A stretch of 64,000 nt of DNA from positions 1 through 64,000 of the forward strand of contig JBEKGN010000022.1 in NCBI GenBank assembly GCA_050012775.1, read 5' to 3'. Made by a program: the position numbers and the translations under genes. The stretch comes from Roseiarcus sp050012775 (GTDB lineage Bacteria; Pseudomonadota; Alphaproteobacteria; Rhizobiales; Beijerinckiaceae). The stretch's first letter is position 1; each line of letters starts with the position of its first letter. Of the stretch, positions 26,556 to 37,400 are shown in pieces. Under the pieces are notes generated by a model. The model did not search any database, was not told the DNA's origin, and worked only from the letters and a program-made list of their open reading frames with translations.

Positions 26556-29042
26556 ATGCGCCTGAGATTGACGCGAAACCATTGGCTGCGGCTTCTGGCC
26601 GGCGCGGCGCTGGCGGGGCTGGCCTATGCCGGGCTCGCGGACGCCGCGGTTGTCGGCACGACGGGCGCGGCCAACACGCAGGCGACGAGCTTACCGCCGG
26701 GCGGCGGCGTGAGGGTCATCGAGATCGGCGCGCAGGTCGTCGAAAACGAGAAGATCGAGACCTCGGCCAGCGGCAGCGTCCAATTGCTGTTCATCGACAA
26801 GACGACCTTGAGCATCGGCCCGAACTCGAGCGTCGTGCTCGACAAATTCGTGTTCAATCCGCTGACGACGCAGGGCGAGATGGCGGTGTCGTTGAGCAAG
26901 GGCGTGCTGCGCCTGGTGGGCGGTCAGGCGACGCATACGGGCGGCGCGACGATCACCACGCCGGTCGCCGTGATCGGCATCCGCGGCGGCATCGTGACGG
27001 CGACGCATTCGCTTAAGGAGGGCACGCGGGCCTATCTCGGCTATGGACAGTTGACGATGACCTCCGGCTGCGGAGCGGGGGCTCAGGCGGGCTGCACGCC
27101 CAAGACCGTGACCGTGTTGCGTCCCGGCTTCATGGCGCAGTCGCAGTCGGCGGACGCGCCGCCCAGCGCGCCCGTCAGGGCCTCGGCGGGCGATATCCAA
27201 TTGTCGAACGCCCAGCTGACCAGCGCGGCCGGCCAGACCGGCGGGTCGGCCGTGGCGCCGACGGATCAGCAGGCGGCCGGTTACAACGTCGGCACCGCGA
27301 ATTCGCCGTCCGCGCCGGCGGCCGTCGTCAACCAGACGTCGGGCGCTCGGGGCAGCGCGTCCACGGCGATCGTCCAGCAGACCCAGCAGGTCGCCCAGCA
27401 AGGCGCGCAAGGCGCCGCGGCGGCCGTCACCGCGCCAACGGCGCCGGCTCCAACCGTCGCGTATTCCATTGTCACGCTTGGGCCCTACAGCACAAGTCTA
27501 GGCTCGAGCCCAGCGCCTTACCTCGCGGGCAACTTTGTCGCTTCCGGACCCTTCACGATCTCCCCGATCCTCGGCTATGCCGCCGGCGGCGTCAACGCGA
27601 ACGGAACGACTGACACGACCTCCCGCCAATTTCAGGCGGGGCTCAGCCTGACCGGCAAAGGCGCCGCGCAAACCTCGACCATCTTTGTCATGACGTCCGA
27701 AATATCTAACGCCCCCAACATCGGATTCACTCAGGGAGGGGGATTTGTCGCTGCGAACTCGGGGGTGCCAGGCCCAGGCTATTATTACTTTGCGGCAGGC
27801 TCGGTCGCATCAGCGACGCCCGGTTCCGCGCCAAATTCGGCGCCGACCAACGCCTTTGGGCAGCCCAACGGCCCGTACTCTCTGACTTCCAATTTTGTGA
27901 ATTTGGACTCAGGCGCCGTCACCCCGGAGCTTTCGCAAGCCAGCGTATCTGCAGTAGGTGTAAATTATACCGAAGAATATTATAATTACACTGTGACCAC
28001 GGCAACGCCAACCTCTGTCACCCCCAACCATCCCGATCTAACGTTGCAGGGTTACGTCGGCGGCGTCATGCAAACGGGATATTTTAATCCGGCGGCCTCT
28101 GGGACTGGAACATTTGGGGCGCCTTACATCATTACAAACGCGACTGGGCAGCCTGGGGACGTCAGTATTTATCTGCCCGGGACATCCTCGCAAATGGGCG
28201 CGATCTTTAACGTCAAAAGCTTGAACAACCCGGTGGGCGCCGGCATAGCGGTTCCGTTCGCGTCGGCCCAATATAACTTCGGAAGCTACAATCCGTCAGA
28301 CCTGAATAACACCGCGGGGAGGAATACGGCGCGGGGAACCTACGTCGATCCAACAGATTTTGCGGCCCGCGGCACGGCCATATTCGACGGCGGCGCCAAT
28401 GTCCCAACGACGACTATAAATGGGTTGGGCCTGACGGGAACCAATGAATACGCAGACACGTTGATGGTTACGGCCAATGCCGTTGGGGCGAATACGAGCG
28501 CATTTCTGTCGTCGATCTCCTCGGCGACGGTCACGCCGTGCGTCTGCGAGTATACGCAATGGGGGTTCTGGTCGACGAACAGCTGGCGGTCAACGGACGG
28601 CGGCGTGTCGGTATATGGCGACTACGGGCCCCTGATGCTCTGGGTCGCGGGCGTTCCGACCACCGCGTCGATTGTTTCGGCGGCGACGGGAACCGCGACC
28701 TACACCGGCCAGGTCGTCGCCGATATCAACAATAGGGGCGTCTTTTACATTGTCGCCGGAACGTTCAGCAACGCCGTCAATTTCGGAACCCAAACCGGCG
28801 CCGTTACGATCACTGGCCTCGATGGCGCGAACTATGCCGGAAACGTGACTCTCACGCCTTCTTCGACCCTGTTTGCGACCTTGTCCCCGTTGACCAGTAG
28901 CATCATCACCGGCCGGGCTGCCACGATCAACGGCTCGTTCTTCCAGGGCGCGACGAGCCCGATCGGCGAAATGGGCGGCTCGATCACCCTTACTGGGACG
29001 CACTATCTGGGAAGCGGAATCTTCGCCGCCGGCAAACTGTGA
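26556..29042 (+). CDS. FecR-domain exported protein with TbpB-like C-terminal barrel, candidate Slam cargo
   Basis: An 828-residue exported protein starting at ATG 26556 behind GGAGG. Signal peptide about 1-30. A FecR domain spans about 52-150 (VENEKIETSASGSVQLLFID, TLSIGPNSSVVLDKFVF, and the closing TPVAVIGIRGG). An Ala/Gln/Ser-rich linker runs to about 300. A long beta-rich region follows. Its last 150 residues (YTQWGFWSTNSW, GTATYTGQVVADINNRG, INGSFFQGATSPIGEMGGSI, THYLGSGIFAAGKL) resemble the 8-strand barrel of TbpB/fHbp-type Slam substrates. Base composition in about 27950-28450 is visibly lower in GC than elsewhere. Placement 14 bases after the Slam-like gene supports a translocon-cargo pair; surface exposure is inferred. 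No lipobox cysteine is seen, so the cargo would be non-lipidated. Confidence 0.65.
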   Translation: MRLRLTRNHWLRLLAGAALAGLAYAGLADAAVVGTTGAANTQATSLPPGGGVRVIEIGAQVVENEKIETSASGSVQLLFIDKTTLSIGPNSSVVLDKFVFNPLTTQGEMAVSLSKGVLRLVGGQATHTGGATITTPVAVIGIRGGIVTATHSLKEGTRAYLGYGQLTMTSGCGAGAQAGCTPKTVTVLRPGFMAQSQSADAPPSAPVRASAGDIQLSNAQLTSAAGQTGGSAVAPTDQQAAGYNVGTANSPSAPAAVVNQTSGARGSASTAIVQQTQQVAQQGAQGAAAAVTAPTAPAPTVAYSIVTLGPYSTSLGSSPAPYLAGNFVASGPFTISPILGYAAGGVNANGTTDTTSRQFQAGLSLTGKGAAQTSTIFVMTSEISNAPNIGFTQGGGFVAANSGVPGPGYYYFAAGSVASATPGSAPNSAPTNAFGQPNGPYSLTSNFVNLDSGAVTPELSQASVSAVGVNYTEEYYNYTVTTATPTSVTPNHPDLTLQGYVGGVMQTGYFNPAASGTGTFGAPYIITNATGQPGDVSIYLPGTSSQMGAIFNVKSLNNPVGAGIAVPFASAQYNFGSYNPSDLNNTAGRNTARGTYVDPTDFAARGTAIFDGGANVPTTTINGLGLTGTNEYADTLMVTANAVGANTSAFLSSISSATVTPCVCEYTQWGFWSTNSWRSTDGGVSVYGDYGPLMLWVAGVPTTASIVSAATGTATYTGQVVADINNRGVFYIVAGTFSNAVNFGTQTGAVTITGLDGANYAGNVTLTPSSTLFATLSPLTSSIITGRAATINGSFFQGATSPIGEMGGSITLTGTHYLGSGIFAAGKL

Positions 29043-29474
29043 GAATTTGAACGCCGAGTCGGTAACGATCGAGTTCAAAACCCGACCGTTCGCCGGCGGG
29101 AAGGGCGGCCGGCCGCGGCTGGCGCGATGGTTGGCGAGGGTCGCATCGCCTCGGGCCGCCATGAATGGCGCCTGCGCGGGCATCGCCTTGGCCGGTCCGC
29201 GCAGGTTCCGGGCGGCAGCGGCGAGGAGGAACTCATCGTGGCCGCCGCAAGGACCCGTAGTCGTACTCCGTCAAGTCCGACGACGCGTTCGAGCTGGGCG
29301 AACGGCATCGCGAACCTTGTCGCGCCAGCCCTGACTCTGCTGCGGTTCACCGAGCCGGCATGGCCAAACGCGCACGCAAGCCTTGCCGCCAATTAAGGTT
29401 TCTTTCGCGGCGCAGCGCTGCTATGCCCGCGCCAGCCACATTTCGGGCCCGTGCAACGGGCCAGCCGGAAAGCC
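29043..29474. other. Intergenic region before lepA; no gene seen
   Basis: About 430 GC-rich bases with several overlapping open frames on both strands, none with family motifs, a signal peptide or a good ribosome site. No clear terminator hairpin follows the FecR-domain gene. The lepA promoter should lie here but I could not choose one. Confidence 0.35.
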
Positions 29475-31280
<1,806 letters not shown>

Positions 31281-31287
31281 GGGCTCC

Positions 31288-31375
31288 GCCATCGCGAGCA
31301 AAGCGAAGCGATCCAGACGCGGGGTCTGCGGCTGCGGCTTAGTCTGGACTGCTTCGCTTCGCTCGTAGTGACGGC
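31288..31375. repeat. Imperfect palindromic repeat (GCGAAGCGA type)
   Basis: Left arm about 31288-31317 (AGCAAAGCGAAGCGATCCAGA) and right arm about 31343-31375 (TCTGGACTGCTTCGCTTCG) are near reverse complements with a 25-base loop. This resembles the dispersed palindromic repeats with GCGAAGCGAAGC cores common in Rhizobiales chromosomes. It lies between lepA and the DUF2442 gene and could act as a transcript end for lepA, although no T-run is present. Confidence 0.6.
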
Positions 31376-31418
31376 GAAAAGGCGCCGACTCCGCGCGTAT
31401 CGATTGAGAGGGCCTCAG

Positions 31419-31679
31419 ATGAGTTCTTCGGTGAGAGCTAAGAGCGTCCGCTTCGACGAGGACAGTTTCTGGGTCGAACTGTCCGACGGCCGCACATTGA
31501 GCGTCCCCCTGGCGTGGTTCCCGCGCCTATTGCGCGCCTCCCCCGAGCAGAGGGAAGCCGTGAGCATCAGTTCGCGCGGCCTTCATTGGGACGAGTTGGA
31601 CGAGGATATTTCCATCGAAGGGCTCCTAGCGGGCCGAGGCGATCAGACTCGGCCTCGGAAAAGCGTCGGCGCGGCCTGA
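31419..31679 (+). CDS. DUF2442 family protein
   Basis: An 86-residue protein with the DUF2442 pattern: a strand-rich core VRFDEDSFWVELSDGRTLSV, then PLAWFPRLLRASPEQRE, and ending near HWDELDEDISIEGLLAGRG. The family is often encoded next to a DUF4160 protein, a pair proposed to resemble toxin-antitoxin or regulatory modules. No DUF4160 gene is present on either side here, so this copy is an orphan. ATG 31419 chosen with GAGAGGG upstream. Confidence 0.75.
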   Translation: MSSSVRAKSVRFDEDSFWVELSDGRTLSVPLAWFPRLLRASPEQREAVSISSRGLHWDELDEDISIEGLLAGRGDQTRPRKSVGAA

Positions 31680-31716
31680 ACATCGCCGCGCTGAACATGG
31701 ACGACTGAGAGCGGGG

Positions 31717-32004
31717 CTATCGCCCTTTCGCCCGCGGCCATCGGTGGTTGACGGCGACGACCAGCCCGATCAGCCCGATCACGAGCACGACGACGAGAAG
31801 GGCGAGCCCGATCTGCGGCTTGCCGAGCGCCGTCGCGCCGACGAGGACGCCTATGGCCAAAGCGGTGACGAGGACGGCCCCGCCGGCCGTGGCGAGGCCC
31901 TTCGACCAGTCGAACTGGACGCCGCGCCGCCGATTGTCGCGGATCTGCTTGATCGCCACCGCCATGATGGCGAGATAGAGGATCGCGAACGCCAGCCAAC
32001 CCAT
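31717..32004 (-). CDS. Small inner-membrane protein of unknown function
   Basis: A 95-residue protein with three hydrophobic segments (MGWLAFAILYLAIMAVAI, TAGGAVLVTALAIGVLVGA, QIGLALLVVVLVIGLIGLVV), basic loops (KQIRDNRRRG) and a basic C-terminus (NHRWPRAKGR). I do not recognise a family. It starts 16 bases after the stop of the flavoprotein gene and is probably cotranscribed with it. Confidence 0.65.
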   Translation of the reverse strand: MGWLAFAILYLAIMAVAIKQIRDNRRRGVQFDWSKGLATAGGAVLVTALAIGVLVGATALGKPQIGLALLVVVLVIGLIGLVVAVNHRWPRAKGR

Positions 32005-32020
32005 GGAGATGTCGCCTTTC

Positions 32021-33250
32021 TCAGCCGTGTCGCTCGATCCACGCCGTCGCGCCGCGTCCGGCGGCCGCGCCGGTGGCGAACGAGGCCTGCAAGAGATAGC
32101 CGCCGGTCGGCGCTTCCCAGTCGATCATTTCGCCGGCGACGAAGACGCCGGGCATTTTCCTTAGCATGAACGCGTCGTCGATCTCGCGCCATTCGACGCC
32201 GCCGGCGCTCGAAATGGCGCGCTCGATCGGCGCCGGCGCGAGGAGGCGCAGCGGCAGCGCCTTGATGCGCGCCGCGAGAGCGTCCGCGTCCTCGGGGATC
32301 GCGCCGGCTTCGCGCAACAGCGCGATCGCGATCGGCGCGAGGGCCGCGGCCTTGCGCAGAAAGGTCGACAGCGATTGACCGGGCCGCCGCCGCAGACGCT
32401 TCGCCAGCGCCTCGTGCGACAAGTCCGGCTTGAGGTCGACGATCAGGATCGTCGACCCCTGCGCTTCGATCGCGTCGCGCAAGGCTGCCGACAGGGCGTA
32501 GACGGCGCCGCCCTCGATTCCCCGCGCGCCGATCATCGCCTCGCCGCGCACGCTCCTCTCGCCATGCTGGAGCGCGATGGCCTTGAGCGGCTGGCCGGCG
32601 AAGCGCTGGCGAAAGACCGGCGACCAGTCGACCTCGAAAGCGCAATTGGCGGGACGCAATCGCGCGACCGCGATTCCGGCCGCGCGGAGAATCTCGACCC
32701 ATGAGCCGTCGGCGCCGAGCCGAGGCCAGGAGGCGCCGCCGAGCGCGAGGACGATTGCCGCGGCCTCGACCTCCTCGACGCCCTCGGGCGTGGCGAAACG
32801 GATGCGCTGGTCTTCGCCGAAGCCGACGAAGCGATGGCGCGGGCGAAGCGCGACCCCGAGCGCGTCGAGGCGCCTCAGCCAGGCGCGGAGCAGCGGCGTC
32901 GCTTTGAAACTCTTGGGGAAGACGCGCCCGCTGGAGCCGACGAAGGTCTCCTCGCCGAGCGCCGCGCTCCAGGCGCGCAGAGCGTCGGGCGAAAATCGCT
33001 CGATCGCCGGCCGCAGCCGCTCCGCCGCCGCGCCGTATCGCGTCATGAAGCGGTCGAGCGGCTCGCCGTGCGTGAGATTGAGCCCGCCGCGCCCGGCGAG
33101 CAGGAATTTTCGCGCCGGCGAGGGCGCGGCGTCGTAGACGACGACGCGATGGCCGCTCGCCGCAAGAACCTCGGCGGCCATCAGGCCCGCGGGGCCGGCG
33201 CCCACGACGATCGCGCTTGCCGCATGCGACTTCGATCGATCCGATTTCAC
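32021..33250 (-). CDS. Uncharacterised NAD(P)/FAD-dependent flavoprotein (PP_4765/HI0933-like)
   Basis: A 409-residue flavoprotein with the N-terminal FAD motif VVGAGPAGLMAAEVLA, the family signature AGRGGLNLTHGEP, and the C-terminal FAD-contact block GVFVAGEMIDWEAPTGGYLL followed by QASFATG. The GRGGLNLTH form separates it from typical HI0933/BaiN proteins (GGGRCN) and points to the PP_4765 subgroup, of unknown reaction. The start is a GTG at 33250 with no nearby in-frame ATG. The small membrane protein gene follows. Confidence 0.8.
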   Translation of the reverse strand: MKSDRSKSHAASAIVVGAGPAGLMAAEVLAASGHRVVVYDAAPSPARKFLLAGRGGLNLTHGEPLDRFMTRYGAAAERLRPAIERFSPDALRAWSAALGEETFVGSSGRVFPKSFKATPLLRAWLRRLDALGVALRPRHRFVGFGEDQRIRFATPEGVEEVEAAAIVLALGGASWPRLGADGSWVEILRAAGIAVARLRPANCAFEVDWSPVFRQRFAGQPLKAIALQHGERSVRGEAMIGARGIEGGAVYALSAALRDAIEAQGSTILIVDLKPDLSHEALAKRLRRRPGQSLSTFLRKAAALAPIAIALLREAGAIPEDADALAARIKALPLRLLAPAPIERAISSAGGVEWREIDDAFMLRKMPGVFVAGEMIDWEAPTGGYLLQASFATGAAAGRGATAWIERHG

Positions 33251-33443
33251 CGATGGGCTCTCGTTGAAGGGCGAACGCCTGTCCGCCGGGCTGCTCGCAA
33301 GAAATCAGGCCAATCGACCTAATCGCGTCGCGACCGACATGACAATCTCGGAACGTCGCATGGAGTCCGGCGGCGACCGCCCGCGGGTCTTCGGGTCGCG
33401 CGCGATCGGCGCCGACGGCGGCTGCCCTGTCGCTTCCATCGCA

Positions 33444-33473
33444 TTGCCTATGACTCGGCCGTTGTTCTATAAT
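33444..33473 (+). promoter_or_regulatory. Candidate promoter of the PAS-GAF-GGDEF-EAL gene
   Basis: TTGCCT (33444-33449) and a perfect TATAAT (33468-33473) are spaced by 18 bases, about 90 bases before the GTG at 33572. The surrounding gap 33251-33571 becomes AT-rich from about 33465 onward, unusual for this window, and holds no gene that I can support. Confidence 0.4.
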
Positions 33474-33571
33474 TTCAACGAATACAGCGAATAATTCTAA
33501 ATTAAGTAAAATTTCCGCGTCCGTTCGCAATGTTTTTGCGATTTACGCTCCATTAATCCTGCGCGTATAGC

Positions 33572-36340
33572 GTGCATCAACTTTTGGAACAGGCGCGGTT
33601 TTATTTGCTTGCCGCGGATCGCCGCGGCGGAGGTCGTCATTTGCGCGCAAATCCGATGAGGCGCGCCGAGCGCGCGCTCGACGAATCCGGCATGGCCGCC
33701 CTCGCGCGCGCGGCGACCGAGTCCCATGAAGTCATCGCGCTCGGCGATCAGGCCATTATCGCGCAGTTGCAGGCGCTACGCTATCAGACCGCCATCGACA
33801 ATATCTCGCAAGGCGTTTGCTTCTTCGACGGCGAAGGGCGTCTGATCCTGTGCAATCGCCGTTTCGCCGAGATCTACCGCCTCACGCGCGATCAAGTTCC
33901 GCCCGGCGCCACCCTGCGCGAGATCACGGAACGTCGCGTCGCCGTCGGAACCGGCGCCATGGCCGCGGACGACTATCTCGCCCATTGCGCCTCGATCAAT
34001 TCGCGCGTTGAAGCGAAAACCTGGACCGCCGCGCTCCCGGACGGCCGAACCGTTCAAATCCACCACCAGCCCATGCCCGACGGCGGCTGGGTCTCGACGC
34101 ATCAGGACATTACCGAACTTCAGGACAAGCGCGCCATCGCTAACGAGCGAATTTCGCTGCAAGCCCTGATCGACCAGGTGCCCGACTATCTCTGGATCAA
34201 AGACGCCGAAAGCCGCTTCGTCGTCGTCAACAAGGCGCTCGCAGCGGACAACGGTCGGGTCAGGGCGAGCGACATGATCGGCCTGACGGACTTCGACTTT
34301 CACGCTCGGGAGGCCGCGCGGGGTTTTCGCGCGCTCGAGCTGGAAATCCTCGCCACCGGGCGGCCGATGATCGATTTCGAGGAGACCGTCGTCGACGTGA
34401 CCGGCGCGCGTAAGTGGTTCTTGTCGACAAAAATGCCGTTGCGCGACGACAATGGCGAAATCTGCGGCCTGATCGGCATCGCGCACGACATCACCGCGCG
34501 CAAATTGGGGGAGGGGCTGCGCGACGGCCAGGCGCAGATTCTGGAAATGATCGCGATGGGCGCGCCGCTGGAAGCCGTCCTCGATCGTCTCGTGCGTCTG
34601 GTCGAATCTCAGTTGACCGGGATATTCGGCTCCATCCTGTTGCTCGACGAGGATCGAGTCCATTTGCGCCATGGCGCCGCGCCGAGCTTGGCGGAGGCCT
34701 ATACGAAGGCCATCGAGGGCGTCCGCATCGGCGCCAATGTGGGGTCGTGCGGCGCCGCCGCCTATCGGCGAGAACCTGTCGTCGTCGCCGATATCGCAAA
34801 GGATCCGCTTTGGAAGGACTATCGCGAATTGGCCGCCGCGCACGGCTATCGGTCGTGCTGGTCGACCCCGATCTTGTCGAACCACGGCGAGGTGTTGGGC
34901 GTCTTCGCGATGTACTCGATGTCGGTGCGCGAACCCTCGCCGGTCGAAACGCGCCTCATCGACATCGCCACCCACATCGCTGGCATCGCGATCGAACGCA
35001 AGCTGGCCGAGGACCGCATTCATTTCATGGCCAACCATGATGCGCTGACGGGGCTTCCCAATCGCGCCTTGCTCAGGGACCGTCTTTCGCAGGCTTTGCT
35101 GTATGCGCAACGCTACGACCGTTCGGTGACGGTGCTGTTCATCGATCTGGATAATTTCAAGCTCATCAACGACAGCCTGGGCCACAATGCCGGCGACGAG
35201 CTTCTGAAGACCGTCGCGAGCCGGATGCTCGATTGCGTGAGGGCGACCGATACTGTGGTGCGGCTCGGCGGCGACGAATTCGTCATTCTTCTTCTCGATC
35301 AACCCAAGAGCGCGGACATTATTTCCACAACCGTGCAAAAACTAGGCGGGGCCATCGCGCAGACCGTTCATCTCGAAGGACATGATCTCAGGGTGACGGG
35401 CAGCATCGGGATTGCGAGCTATCCCGGCGATGGGATGGACGCCGACGCGCTGATCGCCAACGCCGATGCGGCGATGTACCGCGCCAAGGAAATCGGGCGC
35501 GACAATTTCCAGTTCTACACGCCCGAATTGAACACCAAGGTCCAAGAAAAATTCCTGCTGCAGGAAGACTTGCGAAACGCCGTCGCCCGATCCGAGTTCG
35601 TCCTGCTCTATCAGCCGCAGGTCGATTTGCGCACGGGGCGCATCTTCGCCGTCGAGGCGTTGGTCCGCTGGAAGCACCCGACCCTGGGTTTGGTGTCGCC
35701 GATCAAATTCATCCCGATGGCCGAGGAAACAGGGCTGATCGTGCCGATCGGCGACTGGGTGCTGCACGAAGCCTGCCGCCAGAACAAGGCGTGGCAGGAT
35801 TCGGGCGTGCCGCCGATCACGGTGTGCGTGAACGTATCGGCGCGCCAATTCAAGGAAAGGAACTTGGTCAGCCGTGTCGTCGGGGCGCTGAGCGACAGCG
35901 AGCTGGACGCCAAATATCTCGAGCTGGAGCTGACGGAAAGTCTCATCATGCAGGACATCGAACTCGCCGTCGCGACGATGGGGGAATTGCAAGGCCTGGG
36001 CGTTCAGCTCTCGATCGACGATTTCGGAACCGGCTATTCCAGCCTTAGCGCGCTGAAGACCTTTCCGGTCGCGCGGCTGAAGATCGACAAGTCGTTCATT
36101 GACGGTCTTCCCGCCGACGAGAACGATAAGGCCGTCGCCAGCGCCGTGATTTCATTGGGACAGAAGCTCCATCTCAGGGTCATCGCCGAAGGCGTCGAAA
36201 CGGACGACCAGCTCGCGTTCTTGCGCGAAAACAATTGCGACGAAATGCAAGGTTATCATTTCAGCAAACCTGTCGAGTCGCGAGAAATCGAAGCGCTTCT
36301 CAGGGCGCGGGTTCAACTCGACCCGGGCGCGTCTCGATAA
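33572..36340 (+). CDS. PAS-PAS-GAF-GGDEF-EAL protein (c-di-GMP synthesis/breakdown)
   Basis: A 922-residue cytoplasmic signalling protein without membrane helices. Domains by eye: PAS_7-like at about 70-180 (AIDNISQGVCFFDGEGRLIL), a second PAS at about 195-310 (LIDQVPDYLWIKDAESRFVV), GAF at about 325-475, GGDEF at about 480-650 and EAL at about 660-910. The cyclase signature RLGGDEFVIL is intact, with an RATD inhibitory site (RxxD) five residues upstream. The phosphodiesterase side has VEALVRWKHP, DDFGTGYSSLS and AEGVETDDQ, also intact. It may therefore be bifunctional. The start is GTG 33572; ATG 33656 is an alternative. Confidence 0.9.
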   Translation: MHQLLEQARFYLLAADRRGGGRHLRANPMRRAERALDESGMAALARAATESHEVIALGDQAIIAQLQALRYQTAIDNISQGVCFFDGEGRLILCNRRFAEIYRLTRDQVPPGATLREITERRVAVGTGAMAADDYLAHCASINSRVEAKTWTAALPDGRTVQIHHQPMPDGGWVSTHQDITELQDKRAIANERISLQALIDQVPDYLWIKDAESRFVVVNKALAADNGRVRASDMIGLTDFDFHAREAARGFRALELEILATGRPMIDFEETVVDVTGARKWFLSTKMPLRDDNGEICGLIGIAHDITARKLGEGLRDGQAQILEMIAMGAPLEAVLDRLVRLVESQLTGIFGSILLLDEDRVHLRHGAAPSLAEAYTKAIEGVRIGANVGSCGAAAYRREPVVVADIAKDPLWKDYRELAAAHGYRSCWSTPILSNHGEVLGVFAMYSMSVREPSPVETRLIDIATHIAGIAIERKLAEDRIHFMANHDALTGLPNRALLRDRLSQALLYAQRYDRSVTVLFIDLDNFKLINDSLGHNAGDELLKTVASRMLDCVRATDTVVRLGGDEFVILLLDQPKSADIISTTVQKLGGAIAQTVHLEGHDLRVTGSIGIASYPGDGMDADALIANADAAMYRAKEIGRDNFQFYTPELNTKVQEKFLLQEDLRNAVARSEFVLLYQPQVDLRTGRIFAVEALVRWKHPTLGLVSPIKFIPMAEETGLIVPIGDWVLHEACRQNKAWQDSGVPPITVCVNVSARQFKERNLVSRVVGALSDSELDAKYLELELTESLIMQDIELAVATMGELQGLGVQLSIDDFGTGYSSLSALKTFPVARLKIDKSFIDGLPADENDKAVASAVISLGQKLHLRVIAEGVETDDQLAFLRENNCDEMQGYHFSKPVESREIEALLRARVQLDPGASR

Positions 36341-36611
36341 GCGCGACCGTCTTGAAACGTCATCGCATCGCCGCTTACGCTCGCAGCGGGGCCGCACAAG
36401 CGATCGCGCCGCAGGCGTAGAGCGCCTGGGCGACGGCGATTCGCCGGTTGATCGCCGAAGAAATAAGCGCCGCCGGCTCTGGCGTCGCCGGCAAATTTCG
36501 ATCAAAAGGACGCGAAAGCGGCGCCGGCGCGGGCCGAATGCCGCAAAGACGCCTCGCGTTCGCGCGGGAAGCCATCCACGCGGCCGCAAGGGCGGAGAAA
36601 CGGAGTTTAAA

Positions 36612-37391
36612 ATGGATTTGGGCATCGCCGGGCGCAAAGCGATCGTCTGCGCATCGAGCAAGGGCCTGGGCCGGGCCTGCGCGATGGCGCTGGCGCGGGC
36701 GGGCTGCGCCGTGATCGTCAACGGCCGCGATTCGGCGATTCTGGAGGCGACGGCGCGCGAGATTCGCGAAGCGACGGGCGCCGAGGTCGTTTCCGTCGCC
36801 GGCGATCTCGACTCGGCCGAAGTCCGCGCGGCCTTGCTCGACGCCTGTCCGGAGCCCGACATTCTCGTCAACAACAACGGCGGCCCGCCGCCGGCGCCGT
36901 TCGCCGAACTGACGCGCGAGCACATCTTGCGCGGCATCGAGTCCAACATGCTGACGCCGATCGCGCTCATTCAGCGGGTCGCGCCGGGCATGGCGCGGCG
37001 GCGTTTCGGGCGCATCGTCAATATCACCTCGGCGTCGGTGCGCGCGCCGATTCCCGGCCTCGACGTTTCCTCGGGCGCGCGCGCCGGCTTGACCGCGTTC
37101 ATCGCGGCGACCGCGCGCGCGCTCGCCAAGGACAATGTGACCATCAATTCGATCCAGCCCGGCGCCTTCGACACCGACCGGCTTCGACCCGGCCTGCTCA
37201 AACGCGCCGCGGCGATGGGCGCGGATCTCGCGGCGGCGCGCGCCGAGCGCGAAGCGACGATTCCCGCGCGCCGGTTCGGGGCGCCGGAGGAATTCGGCGC
37301 TCTGTGCGCCTATCTTTCGAGCGCGCAGGCGGGCTACATCGTCGGCCAGAATATTCTCATCGACGGCGGCGCCTTTCCCGGCGCGTTCTGA
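36612..37391 (+). CDS. Atypical short-chain dehydrogenase/reductase
   Basis: A 259-residue SDR-fold protein. The cofactor motif is ASSKGLGRACAMALA (TGxxxGxG-like), with the NAG/NNG strand block ILVNNNGGPPPAPF and the catalytic-serine block RIVNITSASVRAPIPGL. Where classical SDRs have YxxxK, this protein reads SSGARAGL, lacking both Tyr and Lys. Known SDR subgroups with SN-R/L-type replacements exist; their chemistry is unclear. It ends in YIVGQNILIDGGAFPGAF. It is followed 9 bases later by an EamA transporter, suggesting a joint role with an unknown small molecule. Confidence 0.85.
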   Translation: MDLGIAGRKAIVCASSKGLGRACAMALARAGCAVIVNGRDSAILEATAREIREATGAEVVSVAGDLDSAEVRAALLDACPEPDILVNNNGGPPPAPFAELTREHILRGIESNMLTPIALIQRVAPGMARRRFGRIVNITSASVRAPIPGLDVSSGARAGLTAFIAATARALAKDNVTINSIQPGAFDTDRLRPGLLKRAAAMGADLAAARAEREATIPARRFGAPEEFGALCAYLSSAQAGYIVGQNILIDGGAFPGAF

Positions 37392-37400
37392 AACGGTCCG

